Both the position numbers and the translations under genes were made by a program. The notes under the pieces are model-generated. The model saw only the letters and a list, made by a program, of their open reading frames with translations, had not been told where the DNA came from and searched no databases. 64,000 nucleotides of DNA from Lamellibrachia satsuma (Eukaryota > Annelida > Polychaeta > Sabellida > Siboglinidae), in contig BSQZ01000006.1 of the NCBI GenBank assembly GCA_033239005.1, forward strand, positions 3,533,501-3,597,500, read 5' to 3'. Of this stretch, positions 35,867 through 50,565 are shown one piece after another; positions within the stretch are counted from its first letter, which is position 1, and each line of letters starts with the position of its first letter.

Positions 35867-36659
35867 CAGGGTTGTCTGATTTAAATCATTTGATTTAAAT
35901 CACTCCAAAAAAAAATCATTGATTTATGATTTTTACTTCCGGTTTTTTTAATCGCTGATTTATATGAACTTAACACAAATAATTGTTTACAAGCATCAAT
36001 ATCAACAAAGTTTTCTATGTTTTTGATACAAAACACAAAGTGTGCACACTTGTGTAGCTGTATTGACACCAGATAGTCTGATAGTCAAATATTTTATGAC
36101 ATTGTGTATGTTTGAGCTATTCCCTTTCTGAATGCAGTGAAGCCACACAAACTTGTCTTCCAGAGGAAGTATCTTTTCAGCACAGAAGCCCTGAGTTAAA
36201 GTCCATTTATAGCTTGTGCTAGTTTTTACCAATTTAGTATGTTGACTCAGTTGTTTAATACTGTACCAGTTTGTATTCTGGTTAGAGACCCTTAGAGTAC
36301 ACAGAGCCCTGGACAGGTGCTAATCCACCCTACATGCAAAACAATAATTAGCACTGCTACAGCCACAGACACACAGCATGCTTTCCTTTCCAAGACAGAT
36401 TATGCAACTACAGGGGGTGAGGCCTTGTGGACATTGTCTAATGTCTTTATATAAGCAAAAATCATGTAACATCTGTTAAGACAAGAACCCAAATCGATTT
36501 GAATAGAACATGTTTGAAAGAGTTTACAAATTTAAACATCTATATAAATATATATATACCAGATTTCAAAAAAATCAAATAAATAAAAAATCAAATTTAT
36601 CCGATTTAAATAAAAAATCCGATTTAAAAAAAATAAAAATCATGATTTTTTCAACCATG
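35867..36659. mobile_element. hAT-like element, sibling 2, with 8-bp target duplication
   Basis: 793 bp. Ends are CAGGGTTG and CAACCATG (one mismatch). Flanks ataaccag (35859-35866) and ataacaag (36660-36667) match at 7 of 8. Internally collinear with 29462-30266 with scattered substitutions and small indels in the terminal AT runs. The minus frame 36002-36232 (76 aa) extends the conserved segment of sibling 1. Non-autonomous. Confidence 0.85.
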
Positions 36660-36680
36660 ATAACAAGTGCAGGCTACATG

Positions 36681-36880
36681 AATTAGATATAAAGAAACAT
36701 GTCTTTATTCCTGATTTTATACAACAAAACCTGCCACTGAAGTGTTAAGCCAACACCTGGCAGTCTTTGAAGTTGTATTTAATTAGATATAAAGAAACAT
36801 GTCTTTATTCCTGATTTTATACAACAAAACCTGCCACTGAAGTGTTAAGCCAACACCTGGCAGTCTTTGAAGTTGTATTT
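36681..36880. repeat. Exact 100-bp tandem duplication
   Basis: 36681-36780 and 36781-36880 are identical, both starting AATTAGATATAAAGAAACAT and ending GAAGTTGTATTT. It begins 13 bp after the right target duplication of hAT sibling 2. Confidence 0.97.
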
Positions 36881-38963
36881 ACTTTTAATTACATTTGCAG
36901 CTGTTTTTAATTTGTTGCAATGGTATGGATTTAATACAAGTATTTTCATCCTTTTTCTACTATATAGATGCTTGTTTTTAGATGGCTAGTAAAACAGTGA
37001 CACATGTTTGATTCAAATGTTGCATGAAGAATAAAGTGGTTGCCTCATTGTTTCAGGTATAACACAATTTATAGACTTACAGATTGAATTTTTACCTATG
37101 TTTGTAGCCTCTTCTCAAAGATATCAAAATTGCCATGGCCAAAAATATCTTCAAAATTGCCATATGTTAAAAATTTACATGGCTATTCATCTCATCTGAA
37201 ATTGCCATGGTACACAAAAGTTATTAGAAATATTAAATACAAAATAAAAACGGTGCAGAATATGTTTTCAAACTGTAAGTAAGGGTGACACTGCATACAT
37301 GGTTAAAATATTCATGTCAATGACAAAGTTAATATTAAGCGGCATTATATTAGAACTGCTAATGATTTTCTGCTAGCCTGCAGCAAGATATTCAGTCTCG
37401 ATCTAATGAAGCCTATTGCTGAAGACATTGTAGGAATTAAATGTAGCATCATTGCATAAAATCTTACATATACCCATAAGTACAATATGATAGTTTGGAG
37501 AAACTGTCACATTTTATTTGCATATGAAGGATTTCGGGGCAAACCACGATAAACACCAATTCTGGGAAACTTCTAATTGGATGAAATTTCAGAATTGAAA
37601 TCTGCAATAAAGATTTCATCCCTTGCTACCATTCGCTTTATTCCAATATCACTTACAAGTTTCCATCTTCAATATGAGGATGAGACTCAGAAGTAAGTTT
37701 TTCTCAAAAACAAAAAACAGATTTATCTCTTTTTGCCCTGAAACCCTTAATATATAACATTTTATACATGACTACAATGGAGATGGTGTTGTATTTTGGT
37801 TGAAACCATATTTTTCACTCAAAATTCTGTATAAATCTGTATATAGCTTTTCATTGGTTTTATTGGCAATAGTGGTCAGATTCCAATTGTGTGTCGCCAT
37901 ATATCAGGCTAAGAAACATGCCTAAATCAAACGAAATCCACTTGGTTTCACCAGAAATCTGGCTAGCAAGTTTCCTGTCAATTTGAAACTAATCCTTATA
38001 AATACGGGATTTGGCCATATTCGTATAAAATTCCTAAAAGTTCATACTGAATATGATAAATCCATACAAAATTACACATGTGGCACTACAATAAACTCTT
38101 AGAATGTCCTTGACTTTTGTCAGTAACATTCCTGGGAAACTAGCTAGGTGCCAGAAAGCTATTTGCTTGGCTTTATTGACATGGATACTGAAACATAAAA
38201 CAGGAAGCATAAAAGCTGCAGACCGCTGAAGCACTGATGCTAGATAGAGCCAACTGATGTTACCAGAACAGAAGGTTCCATGCATATTCAGGTGCAGAGT
38301 GATTGTCTCAGTGGTCAACTTGATTATGCAGCCCCCAGAGCCAAGTGCTGGAGGCAAGTTGGTCACATACTCCATATGGGTATGCTAATGTGTTCATTAA
38401 CCCAGGAGATATCGTGTGGCATTTGTTTGTGTTAAGAGCACCTTCTGTTTTCACTGTTCCAGCTTGGTGTAGAAGGCTCCAGTGTGCTGTATGTGGAGTT
38501 ACATAGAGCTACAGTGGTGTATGATAGGATCATGTCTGGATGTAGTCCATGTATGATAGGATCATGTGTGGATGTAGTCCATTTGTGAAAGGTCATTTCT
38601 GGATGTAGACCATGGGGGCCTATTTCTGGCGAACTCATTTTACAGTTTGGCAGTGCACTGTTGTGAGGTTTAAAAACTACAAGTAACTGTCAGGTCAGAA
38701 ACTTCAGTTCCTATTGTTCCATGATTGACAAAAAAGATATTGAGAATCCGTGCTTGAAGAAATTATTTACCAAAACATAATGGCCTCAGAAAATTACACT
38801 AATAGACTGTTTTGTAACTTGGAGAAAGGCCAGCATGCACAGTTAGTTATAGAGCTGTATTTTAATGCATTTTATGACCTATTCTCAAATAAACATACCC
38901 TAGCTGATGAGTCCATGCGACTGTGTCTTATTTATCCAGATGATGTGTCCAATTCCCTATAGG
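36881..38963. other. No gene; short 32-bp repeat near 38520-38620
   Basis: AT-rich. At about 38520-38620 there are three imperfect copies of GTATGATAGGATCATGTCTG then GATGTAGTCCAT. The 113-aa minus frame (38034-38375) and the 70-aa plus frame (38750-38962) have no recognised motif. Confidence 0.45.
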
Positions 38964-39650
38964 CAAACTCAAAATATCATTTGTCCTGATCAGGTCCATG
39001 TAACCAAGCTCAGAACAACATTTGGCCTGATCAGGTCCATGCAACCAAGCTCAAAACAACATCTGTCCTGATCAGTTCAATGCATCCAAGCTCAAAACAA
39101 CATTTGTCGTGATCAGTTCAATGCAACCAAGCTCAAAACAACATTTGTCTTGATCAGTTCCAAGCAGCCAAGCTCAAAACAACATTTGTCTTGATCAGTT
39201 CCAAGCAGCCAAGCTCAAAACAACATTTGTCCTGATCAGTTCAATGCAATCAAGCTCAAAACAACATTTGTCCTGATCAGTTCAATGCAATCAAGTTCAA
39301 AACAACATTTGTCCTGATCAGTTCAATGTAACCAAGCTCAAAACGACATTTGTCCTGATCAGGTCCATGCATCCAAGCTCAAAACAACATTTGTCCTGAT
39401 CAGTTCAATGCAACCAAGCTCAAAACAACATTTGTCCTGATCAGTTCCATGCAACCAAGCTCAAAACAACATTTGTCCTGATCAGTTCCATGCAACCAAG
39501 CTCAAAACAACATTTGTCCTGATCAGTTCAATGCAACCAAGCTCAAAACAACATTTGTCCTGATCAGTTCCATGCAACCAAGCTCAAAACAACATTTGTC
39601 CCGATCAGTTCCATGCAACCAAGCTCAAAACAACATTTGTCCTCATATCA
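38964..39650. repeat. 41-bp minisatellite, about 17 units
   Basis: Unit begins CAAGCTCAAAACAACATTTG and continues TCCTGATCAGTTCCATGCAAC. The palindrome CTGATCAG lies in almost every unit. Early units have GGTCCATG where later ones have GTTCAATG or GTTCCATG, so variants cluster along the array. Confidence 0.95.
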
Positions 39651-41184
39651 TGACATATTCATTACAACTAATTACTGCAAAATAATTAACTTTCCCTCGA
39701 CTGACATCATATACTATCATGTTGGGCAAGTCTGTTCAAGCCCCTGTACTGCAAGGTCATACGTTTGATCAGCTTTCTAGGTACCCCGTTTACATAGATG
39801 GATGTGTTGTTCTGCATAAATATTGTTGTTAAAAATCTTGTAAATATTTCAAGAATACTGTGCTCCTGGTCGTCCCAGCAGGAGACTAAACAAGCATTGT
39901 TGAGGCTGTGTCTTATCCTATGCCTTCTGCAGTAAACAGACAATGGCCGGGGATCAATAGATGACAAGTCCACCTCACAACGGAAATATGAGGACGTTGC
40001 AATTGATGTATTGGAATATCACAAGTGCATGGCATGAATACATATCATATTTCACTGCTGTGTTGTCATATACAGGGATGGGGGTCGATTATTTAAAATT
40101 ATGCCTTGAATGACAGTGCCACAGTACAGATGTCGAAGTGCAGATGTCACAATACAGATGTCATAGTACAGATGTCACAATGCATATGTCATAGTTCAGA
40201 AGTCACAGTTATGAAACAGTTTTGTTTGCAGTTGTGATAATATGCCTTGTAACATATGAAAACATCTCTGCCAGTTGAGAATATTCTTTCAAGAGACATG
40301 TAACTGCTGAGTTATTGCTTCAGGAGCACAAACATAATGCTGAGTACGGCTGTGGCATTTTATAAATGTGATTGTTTCCACTATCTGAGTGTTTAATCAC
40401 TTCTGGGACGGCTGCCAGATGACAAATTTCTGATTGCCTCTATGAGCTGATGTGCGCTCTCTGGAGATGACAGTCGACCATTATTGAGTTGGACAAGCTG
40501 ACACTTGTCTCGCGTCACACGACATTGTCATGCCAACCGCATGCTGACTGCCACTACTGCCGCTGTCACTGCCAGGCAAACGTCAACCAGGCAACTGTAG
40601 AAGTATTGCTTACTGCCGGCCAATTGATGGGTGGGGTTAATTATCAGTAACGAGTTGACGATTGCAACTCTGTGGGTAGGAAGTGTCCCCGCTGTCCGTG
40701 ACAGGTCCTCGGTTCTCTCCGATCTATAACAGCCGGCAAATTGGAACCTGCCAGAGCAATCAGGAAATGTAACGTGAAGTCATCCTACAAGCATGTAGCA
40801 CGCTTGACAATGTACTTGAACATACAACAGACATACAGCAGACAAAGAGCTTTTGCTTAATACCGACAAAATTGGTATTTCAACAGAATGTGTGGCTGCC
40901 GTTCAATAAAGCTGGCTTGTGTTTCACAGTCGTCGGCAAAATTACAAAAAATAACCATGGTTGCCATGGAAACCAAAATGTCAAGCAACTAAATATCAAA
41001 GCAGAAAGTCTGTGGTGAACAAATGCAAAAAATGTTTTCGTGCTGTGTAAACTTTGCAAAAACTGACAAGCTGGGTGTTTGTAGCAGCTGTGCAAGTGAT
41101 GACAGTTGGGAAACTCATATGTGACAGCGGAATGACAAATGACGTCTGAGCTAATTGGCCACAGCGGACATCAGTATCAGTGAC
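39651..41184. other. No gene; 18-bp repeat near 40118-40205
   Basis: Several copies of ACAGATGTCACAATA/ACAGATGTCATAGT at about 40118-40205. The 88-aa and 71-aa minus frames are unsupported. Confidence 0.45.
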
Positions 41185-42215
41185 TAGTCAGGTCTTGTCA
41201 GCAATGTCTAGTTCATTCAAGACAGGTCAGCAGTGACCATTCAACTAGTTACCTTTGTCAGCAGTGTCCAGTCAACTAGAGCCCTCCGTTAGGAGTGGCC
41301 AGTCATCTGGAGACCTGTCAACAGTGACCAGTCATCTAGAGACCTGTCAGCAGTGACCAGTCATCTAGAGACCTGTCAGCAATGACCAGCCAACTAGAGA
41401 CCTCTGCCAGCAGTGACCAGTCGTCTAGAGACCTGTCAGCAGTGGCCAGTCAACTAGAGACCTCTGTCAGCTGTGACCAGTCAACTAGAGACCTCCTTCA
41501 GCAGTGGACAGTCAACTATATACCTCCATCAGCAGTGACCAGTCAACTAGAGCCCTCTGTCAGCAGTGACCAGTCATCTAAAGACCTGTCAGCAGTGACC
41601 AGTTATCTAAAGACCTGTCAGCAGTGACCAGTTATCTAAAGACCTGTCAGCAGTGACCAGTTATCTAGAGACCTCTGTCAGCAGTGACCAGTCATCTAAA
41701 GACCTGTCAGCAGTGTCCAGTCAACTAGAGACCTCTGTCAGTAGTGACCAGTCATCTAGAGACCTGTCAGCAGTGACCAGTCAACTTGAAACCTCTGTCA
41801 GCAGTGACCAGTCATCTAGAGACCTGTCAACAGTGACCAGTCAACTTGAAACCTCTGTCAGCAGTGACCAGTCAACTTGAAACCTCTGTCAGCAGTGACC
41901 AGTCGACTAGAGACATCTGTCAGCAGTGACCAGTCGACTAGAAAGTAGAGACATCTGTCAGCAGTGACCAGTCAACTAGAGACCTCTGTCAGCAGTGACC
42001 AGTCAACTAGAGACCTCTGTCAGCAGTGACTAGTCAACTAGAGACCTCTGTCAGCAGTGGCCAGTCAACTAGAGACCTCTGTCAGCAGTGACTAGTCAAC
42101 TAGAGACCTCTGTCAGCAGTGACCAGTCAACTAGAGACCTCTGTCAGCAGTGACTAGTCAACTAGAGACCTCTGTCAGCAGTGACCAGTCAACTAGAGAC
42201 CTCTGTCAGCAGTGG
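41185..42215. repeat. 29/31-bp minisatellite, about 34 units
   Basis: Two unit lengths: 29 bp (GACCTGTCAGCAGTGACCAG then TCATCTAGA) and 31 bp (GACCTCTGTCAGCAGTGACC then AGTCAACTAGA). From about 41660 to 41850 they alternate, making a 60-bp dimer; from about 41880 to the end the 31-bp form is used alone. Frames 41382-41627 and 41653-41880 are open because of the 60-bp period. Confidence 0.95.
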
Positions 42216-42938
42216 CTGTGTACGTATGCTGCCCATGTGATACGCTGCGTGGCAGGAAGGAAGTTAATGATTGTTTGAGGAGTGCTAACAGTATTGTCCT
42301 TTGCCAGTTGATTGTCACCTGAATACCTAATGCGGCTACAGAGTGGATTAGAAACAGAGACATCGAATTGCCGAGCGCAATGTTATTTTAACGGTGATTA
42401 GATTTTCTTTGGCTCGACATTTGGCACGTGGCTCCATAGCTTTTGTTTTAGCCTGTTGGTACAGAAACACAATCGACTTAAATGTCTGTTTTCGATGTCT
42501 ACAATGGTGTGTTCTTTGTGCAGATGAGATAATGTTGGATACCATTATCCAGTGGCTGCATGTATGCAGGACCTCGGGTTATTTTATGTAGATTTCTTGT
42601 GGGAAATCAAGAAGTTATTGGAGCATGAAGCGATCAATACAACGACTGTTTGGAGAATAATGCGTAAAAGCATAGCTGGGACCAAAAGACAATGGATGGG
42701 ATTATCATAGATGTTTGTTTTAATAAATTAGTCTGTTGTGCATACAATTTACACTCCATAGTTTCTAGAGAAATTATTGTTACAAATTGAATCATAATAT
42801 TTACTACAGACACATCCCTCAAATAAAATCTGCAATGGGAATTGTTTTCTGAGCAAAGAAATCTAAGCAGTAGGTGTGGTACCATGAGAGAATATTGATT
42901 TTCCAGATTAATTAATTATTTAACCAAATGTGGCAGGG
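42216..42938. other. No gene recognised
   Basis: Unique-looking sequence with short frames only. Confidence 0.4.
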
Positions 42939-43049
42939 GATTGGTGGAGACATCCCAGAGTGGTCACAGTACAAAGATTGGTGGAGGCATCCCAGGGTGG
43001 TCACAGTACAAAGATTGGTGGAGGCATCCCAGGGTGGTCACAGTACAAA
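42939..43049. repeat. 37-bp tandem repeat, three units
   Basis: Exactly 3 x 37 bp, unit GATTGGTGGAGGCATCCCAG then GGTGGTCACAGTACAAA. Because 37 is not a multiple of three, one frame reads the unit in all three phases. Confidence 0.95.
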
Positions 43050-43112
43050 GAAGTTGGCAAGGAAATGTGTACAATATATGTAGCAGTAGACATGAAATCT
43101 TGTAGTATCATA

Positions 43113-43387
43113 CATAGTGGCACTGCGGTTAGAGCATCTCTGACTCTCAATCGAGACAACCCAGATTTGAATCCTCTTGCTGCCGTTTTGAAGCCTGAGT
43201 ATATTTGTTCACCCAACATTGCCTCAGTTCACTCAGCTGTATAAATGTGTAGATGGCTACAGGCTGAATGCTTCCTAGAAAAGTCGAGCTGCCATTGGTA
43301 TGAACAGGTCTGCCAGGGGGTGAAGTGTAAAGCGCTTTGAGCAATGCCAAGGAATGGATTCTGTGCTATATAAGAACGTACCTTTTT
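43113..43387 (+). mobile_element. tRNA-derived SINE with L2-like tail
   Basis: A-box-like TGGCACTGCGG at 43118-43128 and B-box-like GATTTGAATCC at 43164-43174 (two differences from consensus). The body CAGCTGTATAAATGTGTAGA and tail GTGAAGTGTAAAGCGCTTTG, GTGCTATATAAGAACGTACC match the copy at 31254. Confidence 0.85.
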
Positions 43388-43822
43388 ATATATTACTGTA
43401 GAACCAAGTCTTGAAAGGTGTTTGCACCTTAAGCCCATCTCTGCTCTTTGTGAATACAACGTTTTGCAAGGTTCAATTTATGCCAACACTACATCCAGTC
43501 TAATCCATTGATAGATTATAATTGTTTAAAATCTATCTAATCTTCGTCAGACTGAATACTGCAAGATGGCAACTGAAAGCTGCCGAAATGCCACTACGAA
43601 CAAAGGCAAAACAGACCATGAAAAACGATTAAGTCATTAATAAATTCCAATCACCTGGTTGTTGATGAATTTCTTCAGAACTATGCAAAACTATTAAACT
43701 GCAACTTTAAGTAGTCTGCAATTGATATTTCAAAGAAGGAAACCAAAAGTGAAATTGGAGCATAAAATGCAGATGCAAGTCACAACATTAAACCATTGAA
43801 TTGAATATAACAAGTATGTATG
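43388..43822. other. No gene recognised
   Basis: AT-rich. A weak inverted arrangement ATCTATCTAATCTTCGTC/AGACTG near 43530 was seen, but nothing firm. Confidence 0.4.
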
Positions 43823-46038
43823 TGTTACAGTCAATCTGCATAATCAGTAATTTCACTTGATGACTGACATGTTTAGACATTCTGCGAAATGACTGTTTCA
43901 CTCAGGCATTTCACGAAATGACTGATAATTTCAGTCATTACATGAAATGACTGGAAAAGAGGTGCAGTCATTTCGCGTAATGACTGAAACAGTGTTTCCC
44001 CGTGTTAATGACAAGTGATGTGGGCAAACTTGCTGTTTTTTCATCTACCTAGACTGATATTTTTAGAAATTGCCACCTAGCAGCTATCTATTTCTCACAC
44101 TCAAAAATATTTTTTATATTGTGATGAAATTATGATTTAAGATTAGTATTCGGGTTCACTTTGGATCGTGTAGAACACCAGGAATTGAAGTTACTCCACA
44201 TGGTCGAAACCACTTATCAAATTAATGTTCTTATTCCTAGGTGCGCTTTGTGCCGCTATACCCAGAACAAACACTGCGCAGTATCAATTACGATTTGTCT
44301 TCTATTGTGCATCTTAAATTGAATGTTGGAAAATTAGAATGTCCTGTTGTTTTTGTGGAGTCAGGACATTGTGTCCAATCACTTCTGTTTTCAGTGTGCA
44401 TCACTGTGCACTTCGTTTCTGTGTCAACTTCTCGATGTCACTGCATTGACAAATTTGATACCTGCGAAACATAAGAGCATATTTAAACTATTATCCAATT
44501 TTAATTATAAACTACCTAAGCCAAAATGGTGAGAATAAATTAAAAATATATATATATTGTAATATGTTGTAATTGTAATACACTCATAATCGTGATGTTA
44601 ATCAATGTGTCTTTTATTGTAAACTTAGTAATTGGTTTAACTTTCCTTTTAAATTAATTTGTTTTCACGGCTCGCAGCTTAATGTGACAAATCATGAAAG
44701 GACTTCTTGATTTTTGTGAGACAGTATTGACGCCTTTCATTTGTGCTCAGTCGTGTAATTGATGACTAACTGAAGAAAGATCTTTTCATTGTGGACTTCC
44801 TGGCTTACATAAAGGGAGGAAGAATTTGACAGAGAAAGGATTAAAGCTTGAATTGATATCTAATACAACTGTTGTGGATATTAACTTGAAGCTTCTTACT
44901 GAGAAAACCTTTAAAGGGTATTACCTATGTGGCTTCAATGTGCAGATAAATGAATGAAGGTGTAACATTTCACCATTACCCAATCAAAATGAAACCACAT
45001 CATGTTATGCAAGCCACCAAAATTGCATGTGGAGCTGTGGAGTAATTTATATGAAAAAATTCTGGTAAGATGTCATTACTGCATAATTACATGTTAGCGA
45101 TGGCACATTTGGAAGATTATTTAACTTTATCTTTCCACCCATACCTCATTTATTATAGGTTGGAATATTTGTATTGATTAAATGGTCTACTATTTACCCC
45201 TCAAATTGTGAAATATCTGGTAAATTTATCACACTTAAAATCAAGAAACAATGTTCAGCATAAGAAACCACAAATAAAAATTGGTTCTTACTTTCTGAGT
45301 ATGTAGTACTTGTGGCATGACTTTGAAGATTCATCAGTTGCTGCAAGTTTGAGTCGTTCTATAGTATTCAAATATTCCACTTTGGAAATTTGTTTTTGTC
45401 ATATTTGAAACCTTTTGTAAAGTTCTTCCTTAAATTGTACTTTGTAATTATCCTGTGCCACTGTGATAGCTATGTCAAGAGACAAATGATTAACACTTAC
45501 TGATTGTGTTCTTTTTTATAGAGAGGCTATGCACAATAGCCAATTGAGACAGTCACCATTGTTAGGCAGTTAGCATTACTAGTTGGAGAATGGTTGGGTC
45601 ATCCATTACCTGTCCATCAAATCAGAGAACGCTAGTGAGATCAATCAAAGTGTAAGGTGGAGGGTTAGAATCTTGGGAAGGTTAGAATCTTGTACCCAGA
45701 GAGGGATAAATTATTAGCAAAATGTTGCTGTTTGCAAATATATAGCAAATATTTATTCACTTTGTTTATCTACTTAAGTAATGTAAATGTCTAAAGAATT
45801 ATGAAAGCTGACATTAGTACACAGTTAACATTAGAACAATATATAATGACAAAAGTACACAAATTGTTATTACACAGTATGACTAAAATGGTCACCAGTC
45901 AAACTGTGTAATAACAGTGCATGCAAAATGACTGGAATTTTCAGTCATTTCGGGAAATGCCTGAGTGAACCAGTCATTTCGTGTAATGCCTAAACATGAC
46001 AGTCATTATGCGAAATGACTGATTACGCAGATTGACTA

Positions 46039-46041
<3 letters not shown>
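43823..46041. mobile_element. DNA-transposon-like element with long palindrome-rich inverted ends
   Basis: Left end TGTTACAGTCAATCTGC and right end (reverse complement) TGTTAGTCAATCTGC continue as inverted homology for roughly 125-170 bp (43823-43992 against 45917-46041). Within each end the motif CATTTCGYGAAATGACTG recurs, and copies such as CAGTCATTACATGAAATGAC are near-palindromes. The 5' TGTTA start recalls Ginger-type ends (TGTNR); this is inference. The interior (about 2 kb) has only short frames (77 aa at 44241-44474) that I do not recognise, so it appears non-autonomous. A clear target duplication was not found. Confidence 0.65.

Positions 46042-46044
<3 letters not shown>

Positions 46045-46095
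<51 letters not shown>
46045..46095. repeat. (TA)n microsatellite abutting the TIR element
   Basis: Alternating AT starting right at the right end of the 43823-46041 element. Confidence 0.95.
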
Positions 46096-46099
<4 letters not shown>

Positions 46100-46959
46100 T
46101 ATATTTTGCTGATTAATTATAAATTCATGCTGCAACTTTACATAGTTCTACATGGTTACAAATATCATTTAACCAAAAAATAAGTATCTAAAATTTTAAA
46201 TTGCATAAATTATATTACTATCAACAATCACTGATTTTGGTTAAAACAATTTGTAAACGTAAAAATCCAAAAGGTTCAGGATCAACCTATCCTACTCCAT
46301 CCGATCTAGTCGCTAAACATTCATAGCTATAGAGTCTTCAGATGTTCTTTTGATGCACATCAGAAACAAAATAAACATCTGATTACTGCTTCTGCTGCAT
46401 GAAACAAGTGGAAGATAGCCTGTAATTTATCACAGGCAAGCAGACTGTATTGTGTAGAGATTAGCCAGCCAAGTGGGCTGGTTGCATGACATGGACAGTG
46501 ATAGCTGTTTCAGTTGTCATGTCTCACATTAGGGACTTGGCTGTCTCGTTACGATAAAATGCCTGCAGTGCCTGATAATATTGATGGTACAAATTACTTT
46601 CTCAGCATAATAACAAGTCGAGTCCTACTGCAAGGTTGGCAGGTTGGCATGTAACGAAGGAAAAGTACTTCGTTACAATAATTGAGTAGTTATTTCAAGT
46701 AATTGGCAATTTTAATAAAGTAGTTTTATCTGAAGTAACGTGACTTTTTATTTTGTTACTTTTATTTACTTCGCAATATATTTTCGTTTAATTTTTTGCC
46801 AAACCGGTGCTGCTTGTGGCACTCCACCGTCAGTGACATTTCATAAACTGTGCATAGTCGCCAGGCTAAATGCTATTAATATCATCCAGTTGCATGCCAG
46901 TTCACGATCATATTTGCATACAAACAAATCTCTGGGAAATCGATGCAACCATTGTTTAA
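46096..46959. other. No gene; possible hAT-type end near 46640
   Basis: 46640-46760 has CAGGTTGGCATGTAACGAAG then AAAAGTACTTCGTTAC and GAAGTAACGTGACTTTT. Such AAGTAC/GTAAC-rich ends are common in hAT elements. A possible partner end is at 49790-49961. No coding sequence recognised. Confidence 0.4.
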
Positions 46960-48822
<1,863 letters not shown>

Positions 48823-50509
48823 TATACATATATAGGTCAGTGAACGAAGTCTGCCAAATATTGGCATAGGTCAGGTCAAGGCCGTTGAAATGAAATGTCA
48901 CTTTGAGCACACAACGCTAGAATGCCATCTCAACCCATGTTAATTGCAAATGTCTCCATTGCACCATATAAACTAGAAATCAGTAAGTTTCCAATACATA
49001 TTATAAATATTAAAATTTGCAATTTCGACAATGTATTGATAATCCCCATACACTAACACATTTCTGATATTCATGAGCGAATGCGCATCGTGGATCGAGA
49101 ACACCACCGATTTTAGCCCATTGTCTGCAATGGCTTTACCGGCTTATGTCAGCATTAAATAGCATTTAATTTTCATGAATAAAATTCATATTGAGATGTT
49201 TAATAAATTCACAATAATGATCACTCTACAGACCTAAAGAGCACAGAATTGATACTCTGGCATTTGGCAGCATCTTTTCCCAGCAATGGCTTATTCAAGC
49301 TGACCCATAATACTCAGCCCCAGCTGGTACCAGGTAGCCAACACAGCTAGCTGCTAAAACCTGTTGTTTCAGTGTTTGTGTGAGCTGATAAGATGTGTCT
49401 GGGAAGACATGAGAAGGTGAGGGTTCACAAGCCAGATGGCTTCATCAGCTAGGCATCAAATACTATGGACAGTGCTAGGTATTACCTCTGATAAGTTTCT
49501 ACAGTTACTACTACTACTGGACTGACCCTCTACGTATTCAGATACAATCACACCTGCGTGTTCATTACATATGCTGTTGTACAATCTAGCTCCTCCAATA
49601 CACCAGTGGAACAGGTTGACAAAAAGACAGAGTGTTCCTAATCATTAATTAAGTTCTGTATTTAACTGAAATTATTTGATGTTGTGAGCTCTCATTAATG
49701 ATAATGTAATTATCGAAGCATCCAAGTGAGCACCATGTTCAAGGGTGGCAGACCAAGTATAATTTATATAATATTACTCATGATTTTGTTGTTATTTCTA
49801 AGTGTTTTATTTTTATTTCTACTTTTACTTCAAGTACTTTTGAAAAGTACTTTTACTTTTTACTCAAGTACTTTTGAAAAGTACTTTTACTCAAGTAATT
49901 TTTAGGTGAATTAGTTTTACTTTTACTCAAGTACAAAATTAAAGTAATTCAGTCAACCCTGCTCATTGTAAGTTGATGTAAATATGTTCACACAATCATT
50001 CATATTATGTATTATAAATGAGCTAACAATGTTTTTGACAGTTCCTAAGTGAAATCATAACACAGAGTGATACGTGCCATGTATTCCTGACTATTTACCC
50101 TCAGACCTCTTCACTGCTGCCCATCCTTGCTAGAAGGCTTTGCATCTCCTCAACTGGTTTCAACATACTGAAACCATGTTGTTTTATGTGATTCAGGATT
50201 AATTTTTTATTAGTTGGTTTTTGGATCTACCGACCTGATATTTTTGTTTTTGAAATAAAAAATTTTTTTTTCACCATTTCTTAGCATGAAACATAATTTC
50301 ATGTGCCAAAACACATATTCGTAAACAAATATGGTGTTTTTGCAAATTTTTTTCCAAACAGTATGTTGCATTAGTGTTTTCTGCAGTGAGCATCACCAGC
50401 TTATATTATCACTCACTGTGGCACTATTTGGAATGCAAAAGTGCACAAAAACACAATGTTTTAAGAGAATATATGCTTTTTTGTACTTGGAATGATTGAA
50501 TGAATGTGT
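48823..50509. other. No gene; AAGTACTTTT-rich segment at 49797-49961
   Basis: 49797-49961 contains repeated ACTCAAGTACTTTTGAAAAG and ends with TCAACCCTG, resembling a hAT-type right end. A short (TA)n/ATATATAT cluster lies near 48832. Nothing coding recognised. Confidence 0.45.
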
Positions 50510-50530
50510 TATATCGTGGTAACGACAACA

Positions 50531-50565
<35 letters not shown>

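Noticed and set aside
38750..38962. 70-aa plus-strand frame as a gene
   Set aside because: No motif, no splice context, ends at the start of a minisatellite.
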